Notes under the pieces: model-generated | Told to the model about the DNA's origin: nothing | The model's input: only the letters and a program-made list of their open reading frames with translations | The model's database searches: none | Assembly (NCBI RefSeq): GCF_020564625.1 | Contig: NZ_JAJBZT010000003.1 | Coordinates: forward strand, 248,001-312,000 | DNA length: 64,000 nucleotides | Source: Leeia speluncae | GTDB lineage: Bacteria > Pseudomonadota > Gammaproteobacteria > Burkholderiales > Leeiaceae | Direction of reading: 5' to 3' | Program-made: the position numbers and the translations under genes | In this document: positions 43,767 to 53,244 of the stretch, piece by piece | Numbering within the stretch: position 1 is the first letter of the stretch | Layout: each line of letters starts with the position of its first letter

Positions 43767-44664
43767 TAACCACCTCCTTCGCAGCGCGCCACTTTCTCCA
43801 CCACACGCCACCAAACACATTGACGAGTAGGCCTAGCATCAATAGCCCACAACCCGCCCATTGCAGTGATGACAATTGTTCGTTTAACACCAGCCATGCA
43901 GTTAGCAAGCCAACGACAGGCACTAACAAACTAAACGGAGCGACTTTATTGGCGGGATAAATAGCGAGCAATTTGCTCCAACTACCATAGCCCAACAAGG
44001 TAGCAACCCAAGCCAAATACAGCACTGCACCTAGGCTAACCCCATCAAAACCATGGAATGCCGCTGCAATTTTCTGCGGGCCTTCCAATAAAAGAGAAAG
44101 CAGGAAAAACGGGATGGGCGGTACTAAGCTAGCCCACACCACAAAGGCGAACATATTCACGTTGCCGACTCTGGCGACGAAGCGGGTCACAATATTGCCA
44201 GTCGCCCACATCAACGCACCAGCCAGCGTGAGCAAGAAGCCAAGAATTGGCATCGACACGCCGTGCGATAAACCAATCAGCATCAAACCGCCCGCTGCAA
44301 GCAACAAACCAATTAATTGATTGCTGTGCCAGTGTTCTTTTAACCACATGGCAGAAAGGATGAGCGTAAAAAAGGCCTGGGACTGTAAGACAACCGAGGT
44401 TAACCCCGTTGGCATGCCGACATAAATAGCGGAAAACATAAAGCCAAATTGACCAACAGAAATGGTTAACCCATACGCTAGGTAGAGAGATAGCGGCACT
44501 TTAGGACGTGGCACAAAGAAAATCGCCGGCAATGCAGCGGCTAAAAAGCGTAATGCACCGAGTAAAAGTGGCGGCACGTTATGCAGGCCAAACTTGATAA
44601 TGACAAAGTTTACGCCCCACACCACCACAATCATTAACGCTAACATTAAATGGCGTATGGCCAT
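43756..44664 (-). CDS. eamA: EamA-type amino-acid metabolite exporter
   Basis: A 302-residue ten-helix drug/metabolite transporter. It resembles E. coli EamA (YdeD), exporter of O-acetylserine and cysteine, along its length: VVVWGVNFVIIKFGLHNVPP, PAIFFVPRPKVPLSLYLAYG, GMPTGLTSVVLQSQAFFTL, ATLLGYGSWSKLL and APFSLLVPVVGLLTAW. The gene precedes and overlaps the GlxA-type regulator. Its substrate in this organism is inferred from similarity. Confidence 0.82.
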   Translation of the reverse strand: MAIRHLMLALMIVVVWGVNFVIIKFGLHNVPPLLLGALRFLAAALPAIFFVPRPKVPLSLYLAYGLTISVGQFGFMFSAIYVGMPTGLTSVVLQSQAFFTLILSAMWLKEHWHSNQLIGLLLAAGGLMLIGLSHGVSMPILGFLLTLAGALMWATGNIVTRFVARVGNVNMFAFVVWASLVPPIPFFLLSLLLEGPQKIAAAFHGFDGVSLGAVLYLAWVATLLGYGSWSKLLAIYPANKVAPFSLLVPVVGLLTAWLVLNEQLSSLQWAGCGLLMLGLLVNVFGGVWWRKWRAAKEVVNVA

Positions 44665-45039
44665 CTTCGTCCCCTAGCTAAAGTGTTATTGCGCTATCGT
44701 CTTTTCCTACTTGCCATTTACAAAATCACTTAGTGAAATAAGATGGCTTTATACGTCAGGCTTAGGTTGCCTCTTTACAGAGAAGCAAACGATCGATTGT
44801 ATACAAGATGCATCGAAGCAAGAAAACCTCACAGGTACAGTCGCAGACAATTCAAACCAACTGTACCGGTTCAATTACATTGACAGCGAAATTTTCCTCT
44901 TGAAATTTAGAAAAGTGTTACCAAATTGTTACTCATGACACTGAACTGTAAAAACCTAAGCAACGCAGGAACCGGCATCGTGCCCAGCAGTCAATTCGTC
45001 ATCTTGTGTGATTTTTGATGATCAGAAGGGACTCTCTCC
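44665..45039. other. Gene-free region upstream of eamA
   Basis: 375 bases, AT-rich. It contains an inverted repeat GGTACAGT (44834-44841) with ACTGTACC (44860-44867), separated by 18 bases, which could be an eamA operator. The rightmost part carries the ribosome site of the small gene at 45040. No RNA gene is visible, and the reading frame of 75 codons at 44711 has no family or ribosome site. Confidence 0.5.
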
Positions 45040-45228
45040 ATGCCACTCTCTCACCGCCAGCAACTGATCAATACCTTTTTATCGCTAGAGTTTTCAGCAG
45101 ATGAAGCGGCTTTATTAGCAGATGCCGAGTTAAAAAAACAAACTCGCAAACGTAAGCCACTTCAACGCATGAGTAGCCAGCTAAATAGCGACCGAACCCT
45201 ATCAAAAAGAGGAGTCACCCTTCGATAA
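45040..45228 (+). CDS. Small hypothetical protein
   Basis: A 62-residue basic protein (SHRQQLINTFLSLEFSADEA, then KKQTRKRKPLQR). I recognise no family. GAAGGG lies about 10 bases before the ATG and the stop is inside a terminator-like stem, both compatible with a real small gene. Its basic C-terminal half could bind nucleic acid, but this is only composition. Confidence 0.4.
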   Translation: MPLSHRQQLINTFLSLEFSADEAALLADAELKKQTRKRKPLQRMSSQLNSDRTLSKRGVTLR

Positions 45229-45242
45229 CCCCGCCTCTTTTT
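45204..45242. terminator. Terminator-like stem between the small gene and the isochorismatase gene
   Basis: AAAAAGAGG (45204-45212) pairs with CCTCTTTTT (45234-45242), 9 bp, 21-base loop that holds the small gene's stop. It also reaches the stop of the converging isochorismatase gene, so it may end both transcripts. Confidence 0.55.
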
Positions 45243-45786
45243 AGAGCATTGCCAAAGTTTCCTCTACGGTTACGACTTGGGCGAATCGGCCATCTAACAC
45301 TAACTCCGTTCTCTCCCGGATTTCAGATGGCCGATAAACCCGCCCATTCGCATGCGCCATGCTAAATGTCATGGTCGCTTCGCTTGCAAACAACACTTCA
45401 AAACCTAAATCACAGGCCACCCGAGTGGTCGTTTCACAACACTGCTCTGTTCGAATACCGGTAATCACTAAGCGGGTAATCCCCTCTTGAATCAGCCATG
45501 CTTGAAGTCTTGTTTCGGTAAACGCGTTATGGACGTGTTTATAAAATACGGCAGCGGCATTATCAGGCAACCAATCCATTGGTTTGACTAGACCACTTTC
45601 AATCGAAAAATGCCCTTCTGACTCGACATGAAACACATGCAGAATCGGTATATTCTTGCTTGCAGCACCTGCTAATAACTTCGTTAGTTTTTCCTGAAAT
45701 ACAGGCAGTTGGTCTGCTTCATAATAAGGACGATGAAAAAATGAATCTTGTACATCAATCACCAACACGGCGGTTTTTGGGCTCAT
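45241..45786 (-). CDS. Isochorismatase-family cysteine hydrolase
   Basis: A 181-residue hydrolase. The triad is visible as VIDVQDSF (Asp), VFYKHVHNAF (Lys) and RTEQCCETT (Cys), which with the cis-peptide GIRTEQC matches the nicotinamidase/isochorismatase fold. Substrate cannot be read; relatives act on small amides. It starts 48 bases after the DJ-1 gene upstream and is likely in its operon. Confidence 0.87.
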   Translation of the reverse strand: MSPKTAVLVIDVQDSFFHRPYYEADQLPVFQEKLTKLLAGAASKNIPILHVFHVESEGHFSIESGLVKPMDWLPDNAAAVFYKHVHNAFTETRLQAWLIQEGITRLVITGIRTEQCCETTTRVACDLGFEVLFASEATMTFSMAHANGRVYRPSEIRERTELVLDGRFAQVVTVEETLAML

Positions 45787-45834
45787 CTAGTTAACTCCAT
45801 TCTTGATTGGTTTAAACACGGTCATTGATAATTT

Positions 45835-46434
45835 TTATGCGTTTTCAGTCCAATCAAACTCCAGTTGTTTAGCCGTTGCCAACGCAAGTTGCCGGCCAAC
45901 CAACCGCTCAATTAGGTGCAAAGACATATCAATCCCGGCTGAAATACCAGCAGAAGTCACGAGCGCCCCTTCATCTACCCATCTCACATTCGACTGCACA
46001 GATATCAACGGGTATTGCGCAGTAAGATCGGGAATATCTTCCCAATGTGTCGTTGCGCTTTTGCCATTCAGTAGCCCGGCTTCTGCTAACACAAAAGCCC
46101 CCGTACAAATCGATGCAATGAGCGGCACTTGCGCTGACTGCTGTCGAATCCAGCCAATCAGCTCCGCATCTTTAACACACGCATCAACTACCCCGCCCGG
46201 CACCAGCAAAACATCTAATACAGCAACGTCAGACAGAGACATATCCGGCCAAATTTTTAAACCCGCTCTAGCCGTAACAAATTCCTTCGAGAGGCCAATC
46301 AAACCGACATCAAAGAGATTCCCCTCACTGACCTGAAGCTTCTTCGCTACGCGATTAGCAGTAGTAAATACTTCAAATGGCCCTGCAAAATCGAGGACCT
46401 CAACACCATCAAATACAAAGATGCCAACCTTCAT
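45835..46434 (-). CDS. DJ-1/PfpI family protein
   Basis: A 199-residue stand-alone DJ-1/PfpI domain. Acidic residue and nucleophile-elbow Cys appear in FDGVEVLDFAGPFEVF and SICTGAFVLAEAGLL, with GKSATTHW after it. It resembles isonitrile hydratase and the sensor half of GlxA-type regulators. The paired isochorismatase suggests a small catabolic or detoxifying operon; the substrate is unknown. Confidence 0.8.
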   Translation of the reverse strand: MKVGIFVFDGVEVLDFAGPFEVFTTANRVAKKLQVSEGNLFDVGLIGLSKEFVTARAGLKIWPDMSLSDVAVLDVLLVPGGVVDACVKDAELIGWIRQQSAQVPLIASICTGAFVLAEAGLLNGKSATTHWEDIPDLTAQYPLISVQSNVRWVDEGALVTSAGISAGIDMSLHLIERLVGRQLALATAKQLEFDWTENA

Positions 46435-46559
46435 CTTTTACTCCTTGTTTTCAAGCAACCAGAATGAGTGTTAGTTTAGACAAGAAGCATCAAAGAAAAG
46501 AGACCTAGTTAAGATAACAATAGGACAGATTAAGCCAAAATAAAATTGATGAACAGCAT

Positions 46560-46585
46560 AAAAAAAACCGCTGAATAATCAGCGG
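46560..46585 (-). terminator. Terminator of the TPR-protein gene
   Basis: On the minus strand CCGCTGA, loop TTAT, TCAGCGG, followed by seven T, starting 26 bases after the stop. Confidence 0.9.
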
Positions 46586-46610
46586 CTTTTCGCACAAACT
46601 TGAATAGCAA

Positions 46611-47783
46611 TTAGATTGCAGGAGGAGGCTCGGCAATCACCGGCACTTCTGCATCTTCCAATGAAATATTTAATCGTTTGGCCGTGTCAGCAATCAGCGT
46701 ACTAGATGGATCTTGCTCATATCCTTTATGTAGCAACTTGGTGGCTTCTTCTTTATTACCTAATTGATACTGCACTTCCGCTAGATGCGCTAAGTTCTCG
46801 ATCAATGCGGCGGTATCATTGCCATCCGTCTTATTGTAGGTGTCATAAGATTTCTTCAGCCAAACCAAGGCATCTTGGGTTTTACCCAATTTAAACAACG
46901 CCCAACCTTTACTGTCTTGCGCGTAAAAGTCATCAGGCCGTTGTTCCAGCGCTTTATCTACTAGCGCCAACCCTTTTTCAACGAGCATATTGCCATCGAT
47001 TAGGTCGTAACCAATATTATTCAAAATATCAGCGTCATTCCCTTCCTTCAAACGTTCTTCCACTGCATAAGCGACTTTGCCTTCATCTTTTGTCGCGATC
47101 GATAATGCCAACAACTTCGTCGAGACAATCTTCACAAGCCCTTTACTGAGTTGATCAGCCACTGGGCGATAAAGGCTAGCTAACGCATCAAAACTTTGTG
47201 CGGGGGTCACATCAGCAGGAAATGCATCCATCGCCGTTAAGTTTTGCTGGCAAAATGCCAAATCAGCTTCGCTTAGCGGGTCTAATTCATAACTGTCCAG
47301 ACGGTGATCGCCATTCACAGTAAGAAAATCGGTATTACCATTCGCATCTGCCTTACCGCAATAAACCAAGCTACCGTCTACATCAATTGCGTAATCTGCA
47401 TTTGCGGCAGGCATATAAAACGCTTCGCCTTTACTTCCTTTACCTACCACACGGTTTAGTACCCAGTCTCGGCTTGCCACTTTTTTTGCCACTTTAACTT
47501 TTGCGGTTTTACCATTCGCATCTGTGGTGCCGTAGACCACGCCCACATTGGTTTCTGGATAATTTTCGACACCTTTAATTGGTGTTTCATACGCAAACAA
47601 GCGGTAGCGGGTATTTGGTAGTGCCTTGTTCGTGACAGGGTCTTTAAGCACGAATTGGTAGCTATTTTTTCCTGCCCCCACTTCTTTTAAGGCGGGGTAT
47701 TCTCTCGCGATGACAGTGAATGCAGATGCGCAAAGCATCAAGCCCAAACTGATTTTTGTTAGCGGTTTTGCAATTAGCGGCAT
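46611..47783 (-). CDS. Exported tetratricopeptide-repeat protein
   Basis: A 390-residue protein. The hydrophobic N-terminus ending LMLCASAFTVIA is a Sec signal; a Cys in LMLCAS could act as a lipobox, but spacing suggests ordinary cleavage at AREY. An Ig-like or carboxypeptidase-regulatory-like region (DPVTNKALPNTRYRLFAYET, TTDANGKTAKVKV) is followed by several TPR units (about 250-370: LVDKALEQRPDDFYAQDSKGW, DALVWLKKSYDT, EATKLLHKGYEQDPSS). I prefer ATG 47783 over a GTG four codons upstream. No specific function known; probably a periplasmic assembly or scaffold protein. Confidence 0.75.
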   Translation of the reverse strand: MPLIAKPLTKISLGLMLCASAFTVIAREYPALKEVGAGKNSYQFVLKDPVTNKALPNTRYRLFAYETPIKGVENYPETNVGVVYGTTDANGKTAKVKVAKKVASRDWVLNRVVGKGSKGEAFYMPAANADYAIDVDGSLVYCGKADANGNTDFLTVNGDHRLDSYELDPLSEADLAFCQQNLTAMDAFPADVTPAQSFDALASLYRPVADQLSKGLVKIVSTKLLALSIATKDEGKVAYAVEERLKEGNDADILNNIGYDLIDGNMLVEKGLALVDKALEQRPDDFYAQDSKGWALFKLGKTQDALVWLKKSYDTYNKTDGNDTAALIENLAHLAEVQYQLGNKEEATKLLHKGYEQDPSSTLIADTAKRLNISLEDAEVPVIAEPPPAI

Positions 47784-47879
47784 TGTTGTTCTCACAGAAT
47801 TATTCTATCGGCATGCAAGCTGCATACTACCACAGCCTTTTTGACGCATGCCAATGGATTAATTCAGAAACCAATGCAT

Positions 47880-49244
47880 TTACGGGGTAATAAATGTACT
47901 TTCTGTCTTGCCATGCCGAACGGCCTTTTGCTGCGTATTGGCTTCTAGCGTGAAGTGAACCACCCCTTTCTTGAGCGCATCTACCTCCCCAACAATGGTC
48001 ATGGTTTTCGTTACCACCTCTCCCGGTAACGCAGTCACTGTATTTGATCCCAAAATACTAAGCGCTACAGGCGACTGAATAGACAAGCGATACGTCACCG
48101 GCACTTGCTGCATATTGCTTAAGCGCAGCAAATAAGCGTTTTCAATTTGCCCTTGATTATTCTCTCTGGCCAATAATCCACGATCACGCACCAAATCCAC
48201 TTCCACGGGTTCTCGCTGAAGAAAAAACACCACAGAAGCGATGACCATCGAGAGCATTAAACCGCCATACACATACAGCCGTGGGCGAGAAAGTTTCGCC
48301 GCCTGGCCTTTCCACGCGAATCCTCGCTCGGATTCAAAGCGAATCAGGCCAAGCGGTTGCTTGGTTTTCGCCATGACTTGATCACAGGCATCAATACATA
48401 ATCCGCAATTAATACACTGATACTGTAAGCCCTGGCGAATATCGATACCCACCGGGCAGACTTGCACGCAGATTCCACAATCCACACAACTGCCCTGGGG
48501 TTTATGATCGGCATCCTGCCGATGCGCCCCACGTGGCTCGCCACGTAATGCATCGTAAGCTACCGTTTTTGTTTGCGCGTCGACCATCACCCCCTGAAAA
48601 CGAGAGTACGGGCACATATGCTGGCAAACCGCCTCTCTTGCTAGCCCTGCCTGCACATACATAAAAGCAGCATAGAAAATAAACCAGAAACTTTCCCAAG
48701 GCCCCGTCTCAAGGTGAAGTAGTTGCATGGGCAAGGTTCGGATGGGAGAGAAGTACCCAACAAACGTCAAACCCGCTGCAATTGAGAACCCAATCCAGAT
48801 CAGATGCTTGCTCCCTTTGCGTACGACCTTATTGGCGCTCCACGCTTGCCCGTCTAGCTTACGGCGAGCAAGGTGATCCCCTTCGCAAAAGCGTTCGATC
48901 GCCATAAATAAATTGGTATAAACGGTTTGCGGACAGGCAAAACCACAGAAGAGACGCCCTGCAATAGCGGTTACCCAAAAGAGACCAATGGCACAGAAGA
49001 TAAGAATAAATGCCATCACTAACGCATCTTGCGGCCACAAGATAAGGTCAAACAGATAAAGGCGACCTTCTGGAATATCAAATCGAATAGCTTGCCGGCC
49101 ATCCCAGTTTAACCAAGGGGTACAGAAGTAAATTAGTTGCGTTAGCAACACAAGTGACCATCGCCAAAAGTAGAAACGTCCCTTGACTACTTTTGGGTAG
49201 ATTCCCTCGCTTTTACGATAAAACTGTATGGGCTTCGCCTGCAT
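47880..49244 (-). CDS. ccoG: Cytochrome oxidase accessory protein CcoG (RdxA/FixG family)
   Basis: A 454-residue membrane ferredoxin-like protein. Five helices are visible, with GRLFCGFACPQTVYTNLF and QHMCPYSRFQGVM, then two 4Fe-4S clusters (CVDCGICVQVCPVGID and CINCGLCIDACD). The C-terminal about 115 residues form an Ig-like FixG_C domain. CcoG reduces copper for assembly of cbb3 oxidase. No ccoNOPQ genes are in the window. The intergenic 49245-49374 should hold its promoter. Confidence 0.94.
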   Translation of the reverse strand: MQAKPIQFYRKSEGIYPKVVKGRFYFWRWSLVLLTQLIYFCTPWLNWDGRQAIRFDIPEGRLYLFDLILWPQDALVMAFILIFCAIGLFWVTAIAGRLFCGFACPQTVYTNLFMAIERFCEGDHLARRKLDGQAWSANKVVRKGSKHLIWIGFSIAAGLTFVGYFSPIRTLPMQLLHLETGPWESFWFIFYAAFMYVQAGLAREAVCQHMCPYSRFQGVMVDAQTKTVAYDALRGEPRGAHRQDADHKPQGSCVDCGICVQVCPVGIDIRQGLQYQCINCGLCIDACDQVMAKTKQPLGLIRFESERGFAWKGQAAKLSRPRLYVYGGLMLSMVIASVVFFLQREPVEVDLVRDRGLLARENNQGQIENAYLLRLSNMQQVPVTYRLSIQSPVALSILGSNTVTALPGEVVTKTMTIVGEVDALKKGVVHFTLEANTQQKAVRHGKTESTFITP

Positions 49245-49374
49245 GATGCGTCCTTTACCAATGAATAACAGAAAGGTAAAGGAAACCAGCCAACCATAAC
49301 AGTTTCAGAATTAATGAAAATAAACCATAACAGATGAATTTAATTGTGTTAAATCAAGGGTGAAGGAGAAGTGC

Positions 49375-50799
49375 CTACGCGGACATTAGCACCGCTAGCT
49401 GCGCGATATGGTGTTCAATCGCTTCATCGACATACGCAAAATTCAATCGAATGCAATGCCGATAACTGCCATCGACTGAAAAGATTGGGCCAGGCGCGAT
49501 ACTAATCCCTGCCGCTAACGCACGCTCATACAAGGAGAGTGCCAATATGTCATCTGGTAACTCCACCCATAAAAAGTAACCACCTGTTGGCATAGAGACT
49601 TTTGTACCAACAGGGAAATGAGTGGCAATTGCCTCAATTAAGCGTAGATAATTTTGGAAAAAAGTGGCGCGCAGCTGGCGTAAATGCCGATCATAATTTC
49701 CGGTCTCCAAATAATCCGCAATGGCCATTTGTATTGGTAAGCTAGTGGAAATGCTGCTAGCTAATTTGATGCGCCGAATGGCTTCTGCATAGCGCCCTGC
49801 CGCCACCCAGCCCAATCGATACCCGGGTGCGAGAGACTTCGCAAATGATCCGACATGAATCACCCGATGGGCGTCATCGTCTGCTTTTGTGCAAATCGGC
49901 GTGGTATTTGGATGATAAAGCTCGGCATACACGTCATCTTCGATGAGCGGCAAATCATATTGCGCTAGCAATTGTAATAAGGCTTGTCGCGCAGGTTTAG
50001 GCACCACCCCACCCATGGGATTCTGATGATTCAACATAAACAGACACGCTTTAACAGGGTGCTCGGCCAATACATTGGCAAGTGCCTCGATGCTAACGCC
50101 TGTTTCAGGGTCTGTCGGCACCTCAATTGCTTTTAACCCCAAGCGTTCTATCGCCTGTAAGCCACCATAAAATGCAGGGGACTCGATCGCCACCAGGTCA
50201 CCCGGTTTGGTTACCGCTTGCAAAGCAATCGAAATGCCTTCCATTGCACCAGAAACCACCACAATTTCATCTAAAGAAACGGTTGCGCCTAATCGCAAAT
50301 AGCGCAATGCAATTTGTCGGCGTAAGGCGTCATAGCCGGGCGAAAGATGCTGCAATGTGTCCGATGGGGTTAACTGTTTGGCGGCCTTAGACAAAAACCG
50401 CCCCAGCTGCGAAAGTGGATAGCTAGCAGGATCTGGAAAGCTAGACCCCAATGGCACAAAGGAGGGATCACGGACAGAGTCCAATATCTGAAAGATAAAG
50501 TCACTAACCGTTAGCTCGCTTGCCGTATTCACCGGCGTGGTCACGGAAGGTGAAGCTAGTTTTCTGGGTCTCGTTTGGCAAACGTAGTACCCCGACCGAG
50601 GGCGCGCCTCGATCACCCCTTGGCTTTCCAAAAGGTAATAGGCTTGCATAATGGTGGAAGGGCTTAACTGATAGGCTTTTCTTGCCGCCCGAACAGATAA
50701 TAATGCATCGCCGGCCTTTAATACGCCCTGCTGAATTTGCAGCCCAATCGTTGCGACTAGCTGCAAATATTTAGCGGTCTCTTTATCTGAGGCAGGCAT
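49375..50799 (-). CDS. MocR-family (GntR/aminotransferase) transcriptional regulator
   Basis: A 474-residue fusion. An N-terminal winged helix of the GntR type (LLSVRAARKAYQLSPSTIMQAYYLLESQG in parts) is joined to a fold-type I aminotransferase domain with the PLP lysine in GSFAKSLAPGYRLGW and NHQNPMGG. Such proteins sense an amine or PLP derivative. It lies two bases after dtd in the same direction. Target genes are not evident, since ccoG downstream is an unlikely one. Confidence 0.9.
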   Translation of the reverse strand: MPASDKETAKYLQLVATIGLQIQQGVLKAGDALLSVRAARKAYQLSPSTIMQAYYLLESQGVIEARPRSGYYVCQTRPRKLASPSVTTPVNTASELTVSDFIFQILDSVRDPSFVPLGSSFPDPASYPLSQLGRFLSKAAKQLTPSDTLQHLSPGYDALRRQIALRYLRLGATVSLDEIVVVSGAMEGISIALQAVTKPGDLVAIESPAFYGGLQAIERLGLKAIEVPTDPETGVSIEALANVLAEHPVKACLFMLNHQNPMGGVVPKPARQALLQLLAQYDLPLIEDDVYAELYHPNTTPICTKADDDAHRVIHVGSFAKSLAPGYRLGWVAAGRYAEAIRRIKLASSISTSLPIQMAIADYLETGNYDRHLRQLRATFFQNYLRLIEAIATHFPVGTKVSMPTGGYFLWVELPDDILALSLYERALAAGISIAPGPIFSVDGSYRHCIRLNFAYVDEAIEHHIAQLAVLMSA

Positions 50800-50801
50800 A
50801 G

Positions 50802-51254
50802 TTATTCTGGATTTTTCGAATCAAGCATCAGCGTAACCGGGCCATCATTAATGAGCGACACTTTCATATCCGCCCCAAACACGCCAGTAGGCACTGGTTT
50901 TCCAAGTGTGTTAGATAGCAAATCTACAAATGCATCAAACAATGGCTTAGAGATGGTTGGGGGGGCTGCTTTACTCCAAGACGGGCGATTTCCTTTTTTG
51001 GTACTCGCAAAAAGGGTAAATTGGCTCACCGCCAAAACATCCCCTCCGGTTTCCAATACAGAGCGATTCATCACACCTTGTTCATCTTCAAAAATACGAA
51101 GATTCAGTAGTTTACGAATCACCCAGTCCATATCGGTCGTATCGTCACCTTCGATAATCCCGACCAATAACAACAAACCTTGACCAATTTCACCCGTTAC
51201 TTGCCCGTCTACACGAACGGCCGCTTCCGATACCCGCTGTAATAACACACGCAT
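50802..51254 (-). CDS. dtd: D-aminoacyl-tRNA deacylase
   Basis: A 150-residue enzyme that removes D-amino acids (and mischarged glycine) from tRNA. It starts [17 protein letters not shown] and shows the two active-site motifs SQFTLFA and [10 protein letters not shown] (the cross-subunit GP). ATG 51254 with AAGGAG is chosen; the open frame extends 22 codons upstream without similarity. Forms an operon with the MocR gene; divergent from srkA. Confidence 0.95.
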   Translation of the reverse strand: MRVLLQRVSEAAVRVDGQVTGEIGQGLLLLVGIIEGDDTTDMDWVIRKLLNLRIFEDEQGVMNRSVLETGGDVLAVSQFTLFASTKKGNRPSWSKAAPPTISKPLFDAFVDLLSNTLGKPVPTGVFGADMKVSLINDGPVTLMLDSKNPE

Positions 51255-51364
51255 GCATTCTCTCCTTTTCAGCCGCATTTTACGCCAAGGAGAGAAAACG
51301 CGGGAGCGCAGCGAAGGCATCGCTTGTCGCGTACAATAGCAGGCAATACAACCGAAAGCCGTCC

Positions 51365-52342
51365 ATGGACCATCAGAACAAGCCTTATTACAACCTGACG
51401 CCAGATTTTATCTTAGATGCGATTGACGACATTGGTTTTCGTACTGATGGTCGTCTGTTGGCGCTTAATAGCTTTGAAAATCGGGTGTATCAGGTCGGCA
51501 TTGAGGAAGAAAAACCACTGATTGCCAAGTTTTATCGCCCTAATCGCTGGACGGATGAAGCCATTCTAGAAGAACACCAATTTTTGCTTCAAATGGCAGA
51601 AGCAGAAATCCCCGTGGTGGCGCCAATTAAAAATAAAAACGGCGAAACGCTGCATCACATTCATGGGCATCGCGTGACGTTGTTTGAGCGAAAAGGCGGT
51701 CGCCCACCTGAATTAGACATCGCAGAAACAAGGCTATGGCTGGGTCGCTTTTTAGGCCGGATTCACGCCGTAGGTAAACAGCAACCTTTCGCCCATCGCC
51801 CTCAGCTAAACACCACGACGTTTGGTGAAGACGCCATTGCCAATATCTTGCGATCCGGCTTTGTCCCTGCGCATTTGCAAAGCAATTGGGAGCAAACCGC
51901 ACAAAGCGCCCTAGCCGCTTGCAAATCCATTTTTGACTCACTAGGGACACTTGATTCTTTGCGCTTGCATGGAGATTGCCACCCATCCAACGTACTGTGG
52001 ACAGATAATGGACCACACTTTGTCGACTTTGACGATAGCCGAATGGGACCCGCCATTCAGGACTTATGGATGCTCGTGTCCGGCGATATTGATGAACAGC
52101 GCAATCAATTAACTGATTTATTAATCGGCTACGAAGACTTTTGCGAGTTCGATTGGCGAGAAGTCAAATTGATCGAGCCACTCCGAACGCTGCGCATGCT
52201 ACATCACAGCGCATGGCTATGTAATCGCTGGGAAGACCCGGCCTTTCCCGCTGCATTTCCATGGTTCACAGAAGGTGCGTATTGGGAAGAACAAACGCGA
52301 TTATTGTCATTACAGATAGCGTCTATCACAAACGATGAGTAG
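51365..52342 (+). CDS. srkA: Stress-response Ser/Thr protein kinase SrkA (YihE/RdoA)
   Basis: A 325-residue kinase of the aminoglycoside-phosphotransferase-like fold. Landmarks: [24 protein letters not shown] with the ATP lysine, [31 protein letters not shown] with the catalytic Asp, and [18 protein letters not shown] for metal. It counters stress-induced death in E. coli. Divergent from dtd, with a short shared promoter region of 110 bases. Confidence 0.93.
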   Translation: MDHQNKPYYNLTPDFILDAIDDIGFRTDGRLLALNSFENRVYQVGIEEEKPLIAKFYRPNRWTDEAILEEHQFLLQMAEAEIPVVAPIKNKNGETLHHIHGHRVTLFERKGGRPPELDIAETRLWLGRFLGRIHAVGKQQPFAHRPQLNTTTFGEDAIANILRSGFVPAHLQSNWEQTAQSALAACKSIFDSLGTLDSLRLHGDCHPSNVLWTDNGPHFVDFDDSRMGPAIQDLWMLVSGDIDEQRNQLTDLLIGYEDFCEFDWREVKLIEPLRTLRMLHHSAWLCNRWEDPAFPAAFPWFTEGAYWEEQTRLLSLQIASITNDE

Positions 52343-52584
52343 ACAGATGACACAACCGAAGTTTCGTGCAATCTGAGCGCAAAAGAAGTAACCGAGGGCA
52401 CCTCTTTTGGTCTATGTGACCAAATGGTCTGGCGAATACCAAAAGTGGTGGGAAAAGTTTCTGTATCTGCCATGCAAATCCTTTTGTTTTATTATTGCCC
52501 TAGTTTTGGGCTTTCTCTTTTACAAAATTCGTATATGATAATTGATTATGAAAATATACTAATCAATTGTAGACGGAGTAGGTA
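52343..52584. promoter_or_regulatory. Intergenic region with stacked inverted repeats before the zinc-ribbon gene
   Basis: It holds TGACCAAATGGTCT (52417-52430), similar to palindromes at 6974 and 58013, flanked by CTTTTGGT and ACCAAAAG as an outer pair (about 52404-52445). AATTGATTA (52540-52548) with TAATCAATT (52560-52568) lies just 16 bases before the next gene's ATG. The region is AT-rich. No gene is visible on either strand. Confidence 0.45.
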
Positions 52585-53244
52585 ATGCAGTTTTCGTTTT
52601 GCCCAACGTGTGGAAAAAAACTAGATCATTTCAGTAGTAATGCTTCCTCGTGCCCGTCATGTGCGTCATCTACCAATGGTGTCAAGAATTCTGGCAATGA
52701 CGATGGATTACAAACCGTAAAACTATTCAACATTTATGCTTGGTTAATGGTACTCGTACCACTATCAGGCATGACTATTGAATATTTTTTTCAAATTCAT
52801 TTAACTTTTGAATATTGGATTATTTGGATTATTTTGTGCATTCTTGACGCTAAACAGATAAGAGCTGCTGGCTATACTCCACCGTCATTTGTATGGGTAT
52901 ATCTACTGCCACCTGTTTATTTGTGGAAACGAGCAAGAGCATCTAACCAAGGTAGAAAGCACTTCTGGATATGGTGCCTATCTTTACTGCTAGCTTCTGG
53001 CCTTGCCTATTTGCAGGCTAAAAAACATTATCTAGAGAGAACGGCATGTAACATGGTTACACAAGGACTATCAGAACAAACGCATACAGGCAGAAGCTGC
53101 AAGTCTGTCATATTGGGTAAAGAAGTATCCACGGGGAATTACCAAGCAAAAGCGGTTCTAGATAATAATGCTGAATTGAATATTACTCTTGAATTGCATA
53201 GAGACGGTAGAATCGAGATGAAAATCCCACCACATCAGCTATAG
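52585..53244 (+). CDS. Zinc-ribbon membrane protein of unknown function
   Basis: A 219-residue protein. A zinc ribbon opens it (FCPTCGKK, CPSCASS), followed by three probable helices (about 48-68, 76-88, 133-148) with a short arginine/lysine loop, and a C-terminal periplasmic-type domain (CNMVTQGLSE, then CKSVILGKEVSTGNYQAKAVLDN shortened). The gene is clearly richer in A and T than its neighbours and uses different codons, which points to transfer. GGAGTAGG precedes the ATG. I cannot assign a function; DUF-type relatives occur singly in many bacteria. Confidence 0.7.
   Translation: MQFSFCPTCGKKLDHFSSNASSCPSCASSTNGVKNSGNDDGLQTVKLFNIYAWLMVLVPLSGMTIEYFFQIHLTFEYWIIWIILCILDAKQIRAAGYTPPSFVWVYLLPPVYLWKRARASNQGRKHFWIWCLSLLLASGLAYLQAKKHYLERTACNMVTQGLSEQTHTGRSCKSVILGKEVSTGNYQAKAVLDNNAELNITLELHRDGRIEMKIPPHQL

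Noticed and set aside
44711-44938. 75-codon frame upstream of eamA
   Set aside because: No ribosome site, no recognisable domain; it overlaps the likely eamA control region.
49344-49357. FNR-like box TTGTGTTAAATCAA upstream of ccoG
   Set aside because: Only the right half fits TTGAT-N4-ATCAA; two mismatches on the left make it too weak to call despite the suitable neighbour.
52204-52473. 89-codon frame on the minus strand overlapping srkA
   Set aside because: Most of it is antisense to the kinase gene and it has no family features.
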